Positions 9,698 through 26,739 are shown, counted from the stretch's first letter. The stretch: 64,000 nt of DNA from Leptospira johnsonii (GCF_003112675.1 NZ_BFAY01000011.1:372001-436000); one strand, 5' to 3'. The notes: generated from the sequence alone by a model not told the origin. Numbers and translations are program-made.

Positions 9698-10171
9698 ATG
9701 AAATATCGAATCATATCGATTATCTTATTAACGATCTTTATCTCCCCGCCAATCTTTGGAGAAACCGATGATACCGTTCTAAGCTTTGAAACTGAACAAG
9801 AGTACGTCGATTTCATCTATAGCCTACAATCCGTGTTAGCCACACAATACCCGAAAGCAAAATTACAATGGGTTTTCATAAACTCATCTCAATATGAAAC
9901 GGATTTGAATAATGTGATTGCGTTGGCAAACGCCGATTTTAAACAAAAACTAAATCACAAATTCATTAAACAACATAAGGAGCCAACTTCTGACCTGCTA
10001 AAAACCGGAACGGTCCTTATAGGGAAAAGAAAAACCGCAACCGAAGATCAAGCGATATGGGTCGTAATCGTCGGATATGATAAAAGCGGACTATTTGTGA
10101 ACGATTCCAAAAAAGGACCGTTTGAGCGACTTTCATTCGACGGAATCGAGTCCGCATACTTTCTTAAATAG
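9698..10171 (+). CDS. exported protein, possibly C39-like fold without catalytic His
   Basis: 157 residues with a signal peptide (MKYRIISIILLTIFISPPIFG). The family is not recognised with certainty. The C-terminal stretch WVVIVGYDKSGLFVNDSKKG resembles the HWVVVTGYD-type strand of C39-like papain-fold proteins, but the residue where the catalytic His should be is Ile/Trp. A glutamine-containing Cys motif is also missing, so it would be non-enzymatic. It is followed 41 bases later by a lipoprotein gene on the same strand, and the two are probably transcribed together. Confidence 0.6.
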   Translation: MKYRIISIILLTIFISPPIFGETDDTVLSFETEQEYVDFIYSLQSVLATQYPKAKLQWVFINSSQYETDLNNVIALANADFKQKLNHKFIKQHKEPTSDLLKTGTVLIGKRKTATEDQAIWVVIVGYDKSGLFVNDSKKGPFERLSFDGIESAYFLK

Positions 10172-10212
10172 ATCCCAGTAATTCAGAACGAATACTTTTT
10201 CCAAGGAAACTC

Positions 10213-10836
10213 ATGAAAAAAATCATTTTATCTTTATGCTTCGTACTTATTTTAGCTTCTTGCAAGTCGGCTACAAAAAGAGAAGAATCGCAAGAGATAT
10301 CTCATTTTAAAAACCTTTTAACGGAAACGAATCTTTTAATCCGCCAAATCGTTCCGCCTAAATTCAATCCTGTTCCGAAAGATAAAGAGATACCGTATCA
10401 CTACGATTACGCTCTTATTTCTGATGATAAACAGATCGAGATACGATACATCGTAAATTCCATTCCAGGGCTTCTCAAGGAAATAGAAGAAATTAAAAAG
10501 AAGAACCCTCAGACTGTTATAGTTACCCCAAAAAAGAACGATTATATAATCCATTTCAGCGTTTTCTTAATGAATCTGGGAGGAGAATTAGCCGCTGCCT
10601 CGTATAAGGCATTTCCTCCCAAAGCTGTTAGAGACGAATTTGGAGCCGATTGGGGTAGTAGTACTGCGTTCGAAATGGTTCCCGGTACGGATAAAAAATA
10701 CAAATATTGTTATTTGACCGCTTTACATAAAGATAATATGGCAGACGTTTATATTCTGTATTTATCCAACGATTCGGAAAAATTAATTCAATTTGCAAAG
10801 AAAACGTATCTATTCTATAATTTACGATTTATGTAA
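10213..10836 (+). CDS. hypothetical lipoprotein
   Basis: 207 residues with a clear lipoprotein signal (MKKIILSLCFVLILASC; lipobox LASC, Cys17). AAGGA stands just upstream of the ATG. The mature part is lysine-rich with no recognisable domain. It has several aromatic-rich strands (KYKYCYLTALHKDNMADVYI). It follows the exported protein at 9.7 kb on the same strand and is likely co-transcribed. Function unknown; probably anchored in a membrane facing the periplasm or the surface. Confidence 0.65.
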   Translation: MKKIILSLCFVLILASCKSATKREESQEISHFKNLLTETNLLIRQIVPPKFNPVPKDKEIPYHYDYALISDDKQIEIRYIVNSIPGLLKEIEEIKKKNPQTVIVTPKKNDYIIHFSVFLMNLGGELAAASYKAFPPKAVRDEFGADWGSSTAFEMVPGTDKKYKYCYLTALHKDNMADVYILYLSNDSEKLIQFAKKTYLFYNLRFM

Positions 10837-10905
10837 ATGCTGATTATCGAATTACTAGTTTCAGGAATGGGGAAATTTGAACCACTGAAACCAAATGTAA
10901 ATTGA

Positions 10906-10933
10906 TCGAGATAAACGTTCTTGCTTATCTCGA
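10906..10933. terminator. inverted repeat between convergent genes
   Basis: Arms TCGAGATAA and TTATCTCGA pair perfectly over 9 bp around a 10-base loop. It lies between the convergent lipoprotein (ends 10836) and SH3-like protein (ends 10936) genes. No long T run follows on either strand, so the terminator call is weak. The right arm overlaps the last bases before the minus-strand stop. Confidence 0.4.
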
Positions 10934-10935
10934 CT

Positions 10936-11700
10936 TCATTCATCATATGACTCTATCTTCGAATCATTCATATCAAAAAGAACCGATGCCGGAAACCACG
11001 CGCTAGTATAACCTTTGCCTTTATAATAACAACCCCCTCCCCAATCTAAAGGAATATCCGCATAATACCAAGTTTCGGATTTTCCTTTAGGATCTTTGGG
11101 ACCTTGGGTTTTAGCAAGAAGCACTAACTTCGATTTTTCTGGGAATTTATCCGTCTGGATCGTTTTTTCGTCTTCTCTAGTATTACAAATGATAGAAGGA
11201 AAATCGTAACCCGGGCCGGTACGAGCAGAGCTGGATTTAGATAAGTATTTTAATTTTCCAGGAATGGTTTTAACTGCCACACCATCTATCTTTCTATCCG
11301 TAGATTCAGGCAGCAGAAACCCTCCAAAATAATTCGCATCATTGGAGCAGTATAATTTTGCAGAATAGCGGATGGAATATTTAGTGGGAACTATACTACA
11401 GGTTCGGTTGGCTTGGAAATTATAAGGTTTACAAGTTTCTTCCGCAGATGCTTGCATGATAACCTTGTTTGATTCTATCTTATAAGTTCCTGAATAGCCT
11501 CCGCATCCGTCTCCATCGTAATTTTCAAAAAATGTAAAGTCTTCTCTGAATTCCAAGTACCAACCGAAGGTCCTATTCTCAGGTCCCCAATAAATTCCGA
11601 GTAAATTAGATTGTTTTGTTTCGAAATCCGGTCTGTTTTCGGATGCGAGATTTATATAAATGCCGGCAAGGATGAGAAGTGCAAATAGAAGCTTTTTCAT
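10936..11700 (-). CDS. exported protein with possible SH3-like segment
   Basis: 254 residues with a signal peptide (MKKLLFALLILAGIYINLAS). The N-terminal half contains a lipocalin-like turn pattern (GWYLEFREDFTFFENYDGDG) and several Cys. The C-terminal half has YLSKSSSARTGPGYDFPSI, which matches the start of bacterial SH3 repeats. A long loop and YTSAWFPASVLFD follow, in place of the usual closing strand. It may bind envelope polymers. The function is not known and the domain call is tentative. Confidence 0.6.
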   Translation of the reverse strand: MKKLLFALLILAGIYINLASENRPDFETKQSNLLGIYWGPENRTFGWYLEFREDFTFFENYDGDGCGGYSGTYKIESNKVIMQASAEETCKPYNFQANRTCSIVPTKYSIRYSAKLYCSNDANYFGGFLLPESTDRKIDGVAVKTIPGKLKYLSKSSSARTGPGYDFPSIICNTREDEKTIQTDKFPEKSKLVLLAKTQGPKDPKGKSETWYYADIPLDWGGGCYYKGKGYTSAWFPASVLFDMNDSKIESYDE

Positions 11701-11765
11701 TATGAATGTATTGGTATTAGACCCGATCCGAATGAACAGGCCTAATACTCGTTTAACGTTCGATA

Positions 11766-12893
11766 TTAAGGAATTAACTTGGTCGGAATTTCCTTTTTAT
11801 CAATTTCCTTTCTCTGAGTCTTATTCTGTCCATGTCTATAATCCGAAATAGCTTGATAAACAGATTTTCTCACTCGATTGATCCCACCTAGAGGCTTGTG
11901 CTCTTGGAGAGAATGCCAAGGAGTATAGGATACATTTTCACAAAGAGAATCCATCTTTTCATTTGTAAATTCCTGCTTAGGGATCAGTATTTCTGCTACT
12001 GGATAGAATGGAGAAACCTCTTCATCCCATACAACGGCTGGATCTTCCACCGGCATAGACTTAGGATCTTTTTGGAGCTGAACCATAAAAGTAAAACAAG
12101 CGGAGGACTCCTTCAGTTGTTTACTCATTATCTCTCTTAAATAGTTTTCAGCCGGACTATCCGGTATTTCCGATTTAGTTTCCGAACAAGGTTTCACGGA
12201 ATATTTCACCGCCTTCCCTTCTCCAAAAGCGTAAGGGGTTGTGGACCAATAACGAATTTCTAATGGACTTGTGATTTTTTTGCCTCGGATGGCTCTTACT
12301 TTAGAAAGACCGCCCAGTTTCCAAGCAAAAGGATTCCAACCGAAAAAATAAGAACCGGGTTTACCTGCAAACGCAGCTTCGAATAAAGCCAAGTATTCAT
12401 CCGGTGCACCTACAGGAAGAATTGGGTGATTGATCAGTAAAAAATCCTGAGTTGTCTCTTTCGCTTCTTCAGCTAAGATCTTTTTTCCAGGAACGTCGAA
12501 AAGTTTTATCCCAACTCCCCGAATGTCTCCTTCCAAGTCCGCTTTCGGTTTTTGAGATCCATTGGAGAAACGAACCAAACTTTGATATGATTTTCCTGGC
12601 TGGAGAACTCCCAACTTATACTGCGGGTCTAGATCTTTTTTTACAGTAAAGGTTGCAGTCACACAGCCATGATGTTTCGGATGTGCGTCTCTTCTTACAA
12701 CGGCCCCATCTTTATAGGATTCTTTAAGCGAGGTTAGAGTCAGTTCCAAAGTCCGCTTTGCGATAGATTCTTCCTCAGGAAAGGAGTATTCTTTTCCCAA
12801 TTCCACAGAATCCGGAATCTTTACGTAAGGTCCCCCACAGGAAAGTGAGAATATTAAAGAGAAGAGAAGTAAGATAGAAAGCTTTTGTCCCAT
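11766..12893 (-). CDS. catalase-like heme lipoprotein
   Basis: 375 residues. The signal MGQKLSILLLFSLIFSLSC ends in a lipobox Cys (residue 19), so it should be membrane anchored. RRDAHPKHHGCVTATFTV matches the distal-His motif of small catalase-related (SrpA-type) proteins, and RFSNGSQKPKADLEGDIRGV and DFLLINHP match the following conserved strands. YWSTTPYAFGEGKAVKY probably carries the proximal Tyr ligand. It is shorter than monofunctional catalases, as expected for this branch, which includes peroxidases and lipid-peroxide enzymes. It is 65 bases upstream of the SH3-like gene on the same strand. Its activity (peroxide or lipid hydroperoxide) is unproven. Confidence 0.8.
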   Translation of the reverse strand: MGQKLSILLLFSLIFSLSCGGPYVKIPDSVELGKEYSFPEEESIAKRTLELTLTSLKESYKDGAVVRRDAHPKHHGCVTATFTVKKDLDPQYKLGVLQPGKSYQSLVRFSNGSQKPKADLEGDIRGVGIKLFDVPGKKILAEEAKETTQDFLLINHPILPVGAPDEYLALFEAAFAGKPGSYFFGWNPFAWKLGGLSKVRAIRGKKITSPLEIRYWSTTPYAFGEGKAVKYSVKPCSETKSEIPDSPAENYLREIMSKQLKESSACFTFMVQLQKDPKSMPVEDPAVVWDEEVSPFYPVAEILIPKQEFTNEKMDSLCENVSYTPWHSLQEHKPLGGINRVRKSVYQAISDYRHGQNKTQRKEIDKKEIPTKLIP

Positions 12894-12977
12894 GGCCTGA
12901 TTCTGTCCCGGGAAATTCTTTTGTCCATATAAAAGAGGCAGACAATCTATTGCCTGTGCTCTTATTTCGATCGGTTT

Positions 12978-13010
12978 TAAAATAAAAAAGGGACTCTTTT
13001 CGGAGTCCCC
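12978..13010 (-). terminator. rho-independent terminator of the rpoBC-rpsLG operon
   Basis: On the minus strand a 7-bp stem GGGACTC/GAGTCCC with a 6-base loop is followed by a TTTTTTATTTT tract. It begins 57 bases after the rpsG stop and closes the long operon. Confidence 0.9.
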
Positions 13011-13066
13011 TCGTTAAACCTGTTCGCGGTCTCATGCAACCGCGAACCATTCTGATTAAAAGATTC

Positions 13067-13540
13067 TTACCAGCGATAGTGGCTGAATGCTTTGTTTGCA
13101 TCTGCCATTTTGCGGATATCTTCTTTCTTCTTGATTGCTGCTCCGGTGCCTTTTTGAGCCTCGATAAATTCTGCAGCAAGCTTGTTAGCCATTCCTTTCT
13201 CGTTTCTATCTCTAGAATAACGGATCAACCATCTGATTCCAAGAGCTAAACGTCTTTCAGGACGAACTTCGATCGGAACTTGGTAAGTCACACCACCCAC
13301 GCGGCGGGATTTAACTTCCACCTGAGGTTTAACGTTTTCTAATGCTTCTTTAAAAGTAACATAAGGATCGTTTCCGGTCTTTTTTTGGATCAGATCCAGA
13401 GCATCATAAAATAAAGATTCTGCTACGGATTTTTTTCCGTCCAACATCAAGCAGTTGATAAACTTCGCGATGTTTGCATCTCCATAAACCGAATCCGGTT
13501 GGATCTTGCGTGGTTCTACTTTTCCTCTTCTTCTAGACAT
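13067..13540 (-). CDS. rpsG: 30S ribosomal protein S7
   Basis: 157 residues, full length for S7. The start [20 protein letters not shown] is normal. Conserved elements include [32 protein letters not shown] and RWLIRYSR. S7 binds the 3' major domain of 16S rRNA and nucleates assembly of the small-subunit head. It is the last gene before the operon terminator and lies 14 bases after rpsL. The usual downstream partners fusA and tuf do not follow. Confidence 0.98.
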   Translation of the reverse strand: MSRRRGKVEPRKIQPDSVYGDANIAKFINCLMLDGKKSVAESLFYDALDLIQKKTGNDPYVTFKEALENVKPQVEVKSRRVGGVTYQVPIEVRPERRLALGIRWLIRYSRDRNEKGMANKLAAEFIEAQKGTGAAIKKKEDIRKMADANKAFSHYRW

Positions 13541-13554
13541 TCCTAATAACTCCC

Positions 13555-13929
13555 TTACGCCTTAGGTTTTTTCGTTCCGTATTTAGAACGACTCTTACGA
13601 CGTTTGTCGATACCGAGAGTATCCAAGGTACCACGGATAATATGATAACGAACCCCTGGAAGGTCTTTTACCCTTCCCCCGCGGATCAGAACAACGTTGT
13701 GCTCTTGCAGGTTATGTCCCTCACCGGGAATATAAGCGGTCACTTCGATACCGGTTGTTAAACGAACCCTTGCGACTTTTCTTAAAGCCGAGTTCGGTTT
13801 TTTCGGTGTGAAGGTAGTCACCTTCGTGCAAACTCCCCGACGTTGGGGGGAACTTTTTAATGCAGGAGATTTAGATTTGTTAACCTGTTTCTTCCTGCCA
13901 TGACGTATAAGTTGGCTAATTGTAGGCAT
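13555..13929 (-). CDS. rpsL: 30S ribosomal protein S12
   Basis: 124 residues. The decoding-centre loops [17 protein letters not shown] and [13 protein letters not shown] keep the wild-type lysines whose changes give streptomycin resistance in other bacteria. It sits 75 bases downstream of rpoC and 14 upstream of rpsG. The spacing suggests it is part of the rpoBC transcript. Confidence 0.98.
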   Translation of the reverse strand: MPTISQLIRHGRKKQVNKSKSPALKSSPQRRGVCTKVTTFTPKKPNSALRKVARVRLTTGIEVTAYIPGEGHNLQEHNVVLIRGGRVKDLPGVRYHIIRGTLDTLGIDKRRKSRSKYGTKKPKA

Positions 13930-14004
13930 GAGTTTCTTCTTTTTAGCAGGCCGGTGACCTATTTTACCAGTTCTACCGACCCTGCTCTATTGTAAAGCTT
14001 TCCT

Positions 14005-18210
<4,206 letters not shown>

Positions 18211-18225
18211 GCTACCTTTCTTCCC

Positions 18226-21908
<3,683 letters not shown>

Positions 21909-21946
21909 GTGTGCTCCCTGGGGTGATGGAAAATTATAACTGCGCG

Positions 21947-21989
21947 AAAAAATGCAATAAGGCAAGGAAGTCCCGCTGGCCTCCTTGCC
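21947..21989 (-). promoter_or_regulatory. attenuator-like hairpin between rplL and rpoB
   Basis: On the minus strand GGCAAGGA pairs with TCCTTGCC around a 13-base loop. A TTATTGC spacer and then TTTTTT follow. Upstream, between this hairpin and rplL, a second interrupted stem (ATCAG..CGAGG / CCTCG..CTGAT, about 22005-22040) is visible. Partial termination between rplL and rpoB is known in E. coli and sets the ribosomal protein to polymerase ratio. The same role is inferred here. Confidence 0.6.
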
Positions 21990-22041
21990 TGAGTGAAAGG
22001 ATTGTAATCAGATATCGAGGAGACAAAGCCTCGGCTCCTGA

Positions 22042-22425
22042 TTAGACAGCCTTAAGTTCGATTTGAGCTCCGACAGCTTCTAATTTCTTTTTGATGTCGT
22101 CAGCTTCTGCTTTCGCAACGCCTTCTTTAACAGACTTTCCGCCAGCTTCTACCAAGTCTTTTGCTTCTTTCAAGCCAAGACCGGTGATCTCGCGAACAAC
22201 CTTGATAACTTCGATTTTTTTATCGCCGAAACCTTTCAATACAACGTTGAAGGAAGCAGGCTCTTCTGCTGCCGCTGCTCCGCCACCTGCTGGTGCCGCT
22301 GCAGCTACTGCTACTGGAGCCGCTGCGGAAATTCCGAACTTCTCCTCCATTTTCTTAACTAGGTCGGCTGCTTCCACAAGGGTAAGTTTGCCGAGTTGCT
22401 CTAATAACGCTTCAGTGGTAGACAT
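22042..22425 (-). CDS. rplL: 50S ribosomal protein L7/L12
   Basis: 127 residues. The N-terminal dimerisation helix is followed by an Ala/Gly-rich hinge (about 35-55). The conserved C-terminal domain has [20 protein letters not shown] and [14 protein letters not shown], which recruits translation GTPases. It is 54 bases downstream of rplJ, its stalk partner, and is followed by the attenuator region before rpoB. Confidence 0.98.
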   Translation of the reverse strand: MSTTEALLEQLGKLTLVEAADLVKKMEEKFGISAAAPVAVAAAAPAGGGAAAAEEPASFNVVLKGFGDKKIEVIKVVREITGLGLKEAKDLVEAGGKSVKEGVAKAEADDIKKKLEAVGAQIELKAV

Positions 22426-22479
22426 TTTGTGCTCCTTTGATTCCGTTTGGTCCTTTAAACTACTTACTAAAATTGGTTC

Positions 22480-23013
22480 TTACTGATTGTTCTTCTCTGC
22501 GACTGCTTGGATAGCTCTTGCAAGTCCTGCGATAATTTGGTTCAGACCAGAAGCGATGCTTCTTGCCGGACCGTTGATACCGCCTGCGATTTGAGCCAAG
22601 AGTTGCTCTCTTGACGGAAGACCTGCGATTGCTTCCACATCTTCTGCGTTCAGAACAGATCCGTCTAAATAACCCGCTTTCAGAATAAGATTCTTATTCG
22701 TCTTAGCGTATTCTTTTAGGATTTTGGCTGCGCTTGGAAGATTTGCATCCGCAAAAATCGCCGCTAGAGGTCCTTGGTATTCGGATCCAAAGGCGATGTT
22801 CTTATCCTTATGCTTCTCGGATTCTTTCAGTGCCAGTAGAAAGAGATTGTTCTTGATCACTTTCATCTCGGAACCTTCTTTACGAAGTTTCGCGCGAAGA
22901 TTAGTGATCTCTTCTACTGTGAGTCCGCTGTAGCTGGCTAGGATAAAGTCGCTACGTTTTTCTAATCTGCCTTTTAATTCGGCAACTGCTTCAATTTTTT
23001 CCTGGCTGGGCAT
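22480..23013 (-). CDS. rplJ: 50S ribosomal protein L10
   Basis: 177 residues, normal length. It carries [20 protein letters not shown] and [13 protein letters not shown] near the N-terminus and a C-terminal alpha-helical tail that holds L7/L12 dimers. It lies 25 bases downstream of rplA. In other bacteria L10 represses its own operon by binding the rplJ leader. No obvious leader structure fits in the short gap here. Confidence 0.97.
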   Translation of the reverse strand: MPSQEKIEAVAELKGRLEKRSDFILASYSGLTVEEITNLRAKLRKEGSEMKVIKNNLFLLALKESEKHKDKNIAFGSEYQGPLAAIFADANLPSAAKILKEYAKTNKNLILKAGYLDGSVLNAEDVEAIAGLPSREQLLAQIAGGINGPARSIASGLNQIIAGLARAIQAVAEKNNQ

Positions 23014-23038
23014 TGTTCCTACTCCCGTCTACTACATC

Positions 23039-23731
<693 letters not shown>

Positions 23732-23734
23732 GAA

Positions 23735-24163
23735 TTAACCCTCTACCGTAACGCCCATAGAACGACAAGTTCCGGCGATAATTTGAACAGCTGCGTCCAC
23801 ATCATTCGCGTTTAAGTCTTCCATTTTGGTTTTAGCAATTTCTTCTAATTGCTTACGAGTGATCTTCCCTACCTTAACAGTATGAGGAGTTGCGGAACCA
23901 GTCTCTAATCCGATCGCTTTCTTAACAAGAAGAGCTGCCGGAGGGGACTTGGTAATGAATGTAAAACTCCTGTCGGAGAATACTGTGATTACAACGGGAA
24001 GTTTGTACCCGATCTGGGACTTAGATCTCTCGTTGAACTGCTTGCAGAACTCCATGATGTTCAATCCTGCCTGACCGAGAGCCGGTCCGACTGGAGGAGC
24101 AGGGTTGGCCTTACCGGCTTCAACCTGGAGCTTAATCTGCTTTACTACTTTTTTTGCTGCCAT
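23735..24163 (-). CDS. rplK: 50S ribosomal protein L11
   Basis: 142 residues. The N-terminal [20 protein letters not shown] and the C-terminal rRNA-binding domain ([14 protein letters not shown]) are intact. It is part of the GTPase-associated centre. A small hairpin (CCGGT/ACCGG, 24189-24204) stands between nusG and this gene and could be an L1 target, though that is unproven. Confidence 0.98.
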   Translation of the reverse strand: MAAKKVVKQIKLQVEAGKANPAPPVGPALGQAGLNIMEFCKQFNERSKSQIGYKLPVVITVFSDRSFTFITKSPPAALLVKKAIGLETGSATPHTVKVGKITRKQLEEIAKTKMEDLNANDVDAAVQIIAGTCRSMGVTVEG

Positions 24164-24204
24164 TGGCGAAACACCTTATTTGTTTCTCCCGGTTTTCCCA
24201 CCGG

Positions 24205-24759
24205 TCAGGGTTCGGTTTTGACCTGCAGATAATCTAATTCCACAGGGGTAGAGCGACCGAAAATCTCTACCTTCACTCTGAGTCTTCCTTTGTCAGGGAA
24301 GATCTCATCTACGACTCCGGTAAAATTAGCGAAAGGCCCGTCGATAATCTTCAGGCTATCTCCCACTTTAAACAGTAATCGAGGAGTCACCGGCTCCTCT
24401 GATTGGAACTCTCCGGTTTCCACGAAAAGATTTTTCACTTCGTCTACGGAAAGAGGTTCCGGTCCTCCATCTTTTGATCCCACAAAAGTGGAAACAGAAG
24501 GAAGACTTTGGATCATAAAACGAAGGTCCTCGTCCATATCCATCTCAACAAGAACGTAGCCCGGCATAAGTTTTTTCTTAGTGACCTTCTTTTTGCCGTT
24601 CTTCATCTCGGCGACTTCCATGGTAGGAATGCGCACTTGAGAAATCTTCTCCTCCAGCTTGCGCTGTTGGATCAGCTTTTCCAGATTCTTCTGGACCTTA
24701 TTCTCGTGACCGGAATAAGTCTGTAACGCATACCATTTCAAATCAGCCATCATAATCAC
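24205..24759 (-). CDS. nusG: transcription termination/antitermination protein NusG
   Basis: 184 residues. The NGN domain (WYALQTYSGHENKVQKNLEK, MPGYVLVEMDM) is followed by a KOW domain (FKVGDSLKIIDGPFANFTG). The longest frame begins with GTG 24759, spaced 6 bases after AGGA. ATG codons at 24753 and 24750 are alternatives that change only two or three residues. It lies 16 bases after secE and 41 bases before rplK. Confidence 0.97.
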   Translation of the reverse strand: MIMMADLKWYALQTYSGHENKVQKNLEKLIQQRKLEEKISQVRIPTMEVAEMKNGKKKVTKKKLMPGYVLVEMDMDEDLRFMIQSLPSVSTFVGSKDGGPEPLSVDEVKNLFVETGEFQSEEPVTPRLLFKVGDSLKIIDGPFANFTGVVDEIFPDKGRLRVKVEIFGRSTPVELDYLQVKTEP

Positions 24760-24775
24760 ACTTAATCCTACGTTC

Positions 24776-24958
24776 TTACAGATTCCAGAATCCGGTAAGA
24801 AGCTTCACAAACGCAGTATCCGAAAAGAATAGGAAGGCAGAGAAAAATAACACCGTAACTAGAACGACGATAGTAGACTGCATAACTTCTTGCCTATTCG
24901 GCCATTGAACTTTTTTCAGTTCTTCTCTACATTCTTGTACAAATGCACCAAACTTCAC
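24776..24958 (-). CDS. secE: preprotein translocase subunit SecE
   Basis: 60 residues with the minimal single-membrane-segment SecE form. An amphipathic helix with [18 protein letters not shown] precedes one hydrophobic helix ([15 protein letters not shown]). It is essential for SecYE translocation. It begins 43 bases after tRNA-Trp and immediately precedes nusG, the usual bacterial arrangement. Confidence 0.96.
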   Translation of the reverse strand: MKFGAFVQECREELKKVQWPNRQEVMQSTIVVLVTVLFFSAFLFFSDTAFVKLLTGFWNL

Positions 24959-25001
24959 TATAAATCCTTCCTAATCCTCTTAGAACTCGAGGAAAAAACT
25001 C

Positions 25002-25072
<71 letters not shown>

Positions 25073-25081
25073 ATTCGAACC

Positions 25082-25155
<74 letters not shown>

Positions 25156-25197
25156 ATGTCTATCTACCCGCTCCCGGAAGAGGAGCTAGAAATACAC

Positions 25198-25225
25198 AGT
25201 ATTTTTACCCAGGGTCCCTGGTCAA
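25198..25225 (-). promoter_or_regulatory. promoter of the tRNA-secE-nusG-rpl-rpo operon with internal palindrome
   Basis: On the minus strand a -35 TTGACC is followed after 16 bases by -10 AATACT, about 43 bases before tRNA-Thr. The spacer holds a perfect 6-1-6 palindrome, CCAGGG-T-CCCTGG (25209-25221). A second CCCTGGT half-site occurs upstream at 25242-25248. The promoter call is by consensus and position. The palindrome as an operator is inference. Confidence 0.6.
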
Positions 25226-25398
25226 GGTTTTAGCAGCTATTCCCTGGTTGCTGGCATTATTTATGCAAGGGAGAGGGATTTTTAGTCCTTCTCCCCTAAG
25301 TGCCACTCGACTTTGGTAGGTGCATCGGATCTTATGTGACATAAGAATGCGATTCATTCGGGAAGAAGGATACGTATTTTCTAGATTTTCCCTGCTAA

Positions 25399-25620
25399 AT
25401 AGCAAAGTGGAACCGATTTTCCGCAGCGGAATCAATTTTCTGCACACAGGATGAAGCCATGATCTTTTCGGAAAGAAATCCTCTGGCAGGACTAGGAATC
25501 GGTTGGATAGACGCACATTTGCTTGCAAGTTGCGTATTAGGAAGAGCAAAATTATATTCTGCAGATCTATCTTTGGCAAAGGCAGCGGAGAAGCTAGGAA
25601 TCGCAGAAATTACAACATGA
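25399..25620 (+). pseudogene. VapC-type PIN-domain toxin remnant
   Basis: An open stretch of about 73 codons, with an ATG at 25459, encodes only the C-terminal half of a PIN domain. TQDEAMIFSERNPLAGLGIG leads into GWIDAHLLASCVLGRAKLYS and then ADLSLAKAAEKLGIA. Two C-terminal acidic positions (the D of WIDAH and the D of SADLS) are present. The N-terminal part, with the DTSVW-type strand and other catalytic acids, is absent: an in-frame TAA precedes 25399 and the operon promoter lies just upstream. No VapB antitoxin is visible. The stop overlaps the start of the AraC-type gene as ATGA. It is likely a decayed toxin. Confidence 0.65.
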
Positions 25621-26732
25621 ACGAGTTCGGGATCCAATCTTATACTTCTTTATTTTTAGTCTTTTCAATCGGACTCGCATTTTTATTTTCTTTGGGAGAA
25701 ATATTTTCTTCTCCTAGAGGAGAAAAACAAAACTTACTAGCTTTTATTTTTTTCTTAGTGGGGATCTTTCTCACTCATGCATTCTTGCTCACTTGCAAGA
25801 TGATCATTTACTTCCCGGGTCTATATCTAACACATCTTCCTGTTTCGGGACTCATGGGACCTTTTATAGAACGTTATCTTCTTCTTGCTATGGGGAATAC
25901 TCCCGAATCTAAAAAAATTTTTTATCTGAAGATGATCCCCGCTCTTGCAATATTTTTATGGATGTCTCCTTTTTATTTTTCAGGCGGACCAGAAAAGATC
26001 GAATTACTCAAAAGTCTGCAAACTACGGGCCTTCCCCTATTTTTAAAAATTCCAGTGCTAAGCACAATGGGAGTTATGTTTGCATTTTTATTTTCCACAT
26101 TCTTTCGTTTATTCTGGGGCTTTAGATTATCGGTCATATACAAAGACCCGAGAATGCTTACAATCTTAGTAGTAAGCATAGCTATTTTAATTATTTTATT
26201 ATATGGTTTCATATCCGTATTTTTCGGATCCATCAGAGGGTTAGAAGGAGTAGGTTCTCTGATCGGGATCTTTTTATGTGCTTTGTACATTCTACGACAA
26301 GGATTTCCTGAATTTTTCTTAGAAGTCCAACGAGTGGTAGAAGAAGAGAAAAAATACAGAGCCTCCCAATTGGGCGGATTGGATTTAGAGGATATTAAAC
26401 AAAATCTAGAAGACCTATTCCAAAAGGAGAAGGTATTCTTAAAGGAAGATCTGACCCTTGGGTTTTTGGCAGGCAAATTAGAGATCAGCACTCACCAACT
26501 TTCAGAATATCTGAACAACGAAATTGGAAAGAATTTTTTCCAATTATTGAATGAATACAGAGTAGAAGAGGCCAAAAAGAAAATAGAATCCGATCCTGCC
26601 GAAGTTTTATTGTCTATCGCCTACTCTTCAGGATTCGGCTCCAAATCCGCTTTTAACGAGGTTTTCCGAAAGGAGACCGGATTTACCCCTTCCGAATACA
26701 GAAACAAGATCCGCAAAAATAAGTCCAAATAG
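25617..26732 (+). CDS. membrane-anchored AraC-family transcriptional regulator
   Basis: 371 residues from ATG 25617. The frame is open further upstream, but that part overlaps the PIN remnant and looks non-coding. The N-terminal 230 residues contain about seven hydrophobic segments (beginning SLFLVFSIGLAFLFSLGEIF). A linker with VQRVVEEEKKYRA leads to an AraC-type DNA-binding domain: two HTH units with LTLGFLAGKLEISTHQLSEY and LLSIAYSSGFGSKSAFNEVF, then RKETGFTPSEYR. It probably senses an envelope or lipid signal and directly regulates transcription. The next gene, a fatty acid hydroxylase, is 102 bases downstream behind a tandem repeat that looks like this regulator's operator. Confidence 0.85.
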   Translation: MNEFGIQSYTSLFLVFSIGLAFLFSLGEIFSSPRGEKQNLLAFIFFLVGIFLTHAFLLTCKMIIYFPGLYLTHLPVSGLMGPFIERYLLLAMGNTPESKKIFYLKMIPALAIFLWMSPFYFSGGPEKIELLKSLQTTGLPLFLKIPVLSTMGVMFAFLFSTFFRLFWGFRLSVIYKDPRMLTILVVSIAILIILLYGFISVFFGSIRGLEGVGSLIGIFLCALYILRQGFPEFFLEVQRVVEEEKKYRASQLGGLDLEDIKQNLEDLFQKEKVFLKEDLTLGFLAGKLEISTHQLSEYLNNEIGKNFFQLLNEYRVEEAKKKIESDPAEVLLSIAYSSGFGSKSAFNEVFRKETGFTPSEYRNKIRKNKSK

Positions 26733-26739
26733 TCCATTT

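Noticed and set aside
22091..22486. Open frame opposite rplL with Ala/Pro-rich product
   Set aside because: Mirror of the Ala/Gly hinge of rplL; low complexity and no upstream site.
25205..25579. Long minus-strand open frame across the operon promoter
   Set aside because: It overlaps the promoter and PIN remnant, starts and ends without a ribosome site, and its protein has no domain.
25503..25616. N-terminal extension of the AraC-type regulator
   Set aside because: It lies in a different frame of the PIN remnant, and the normal membrane start is ATG 25617.
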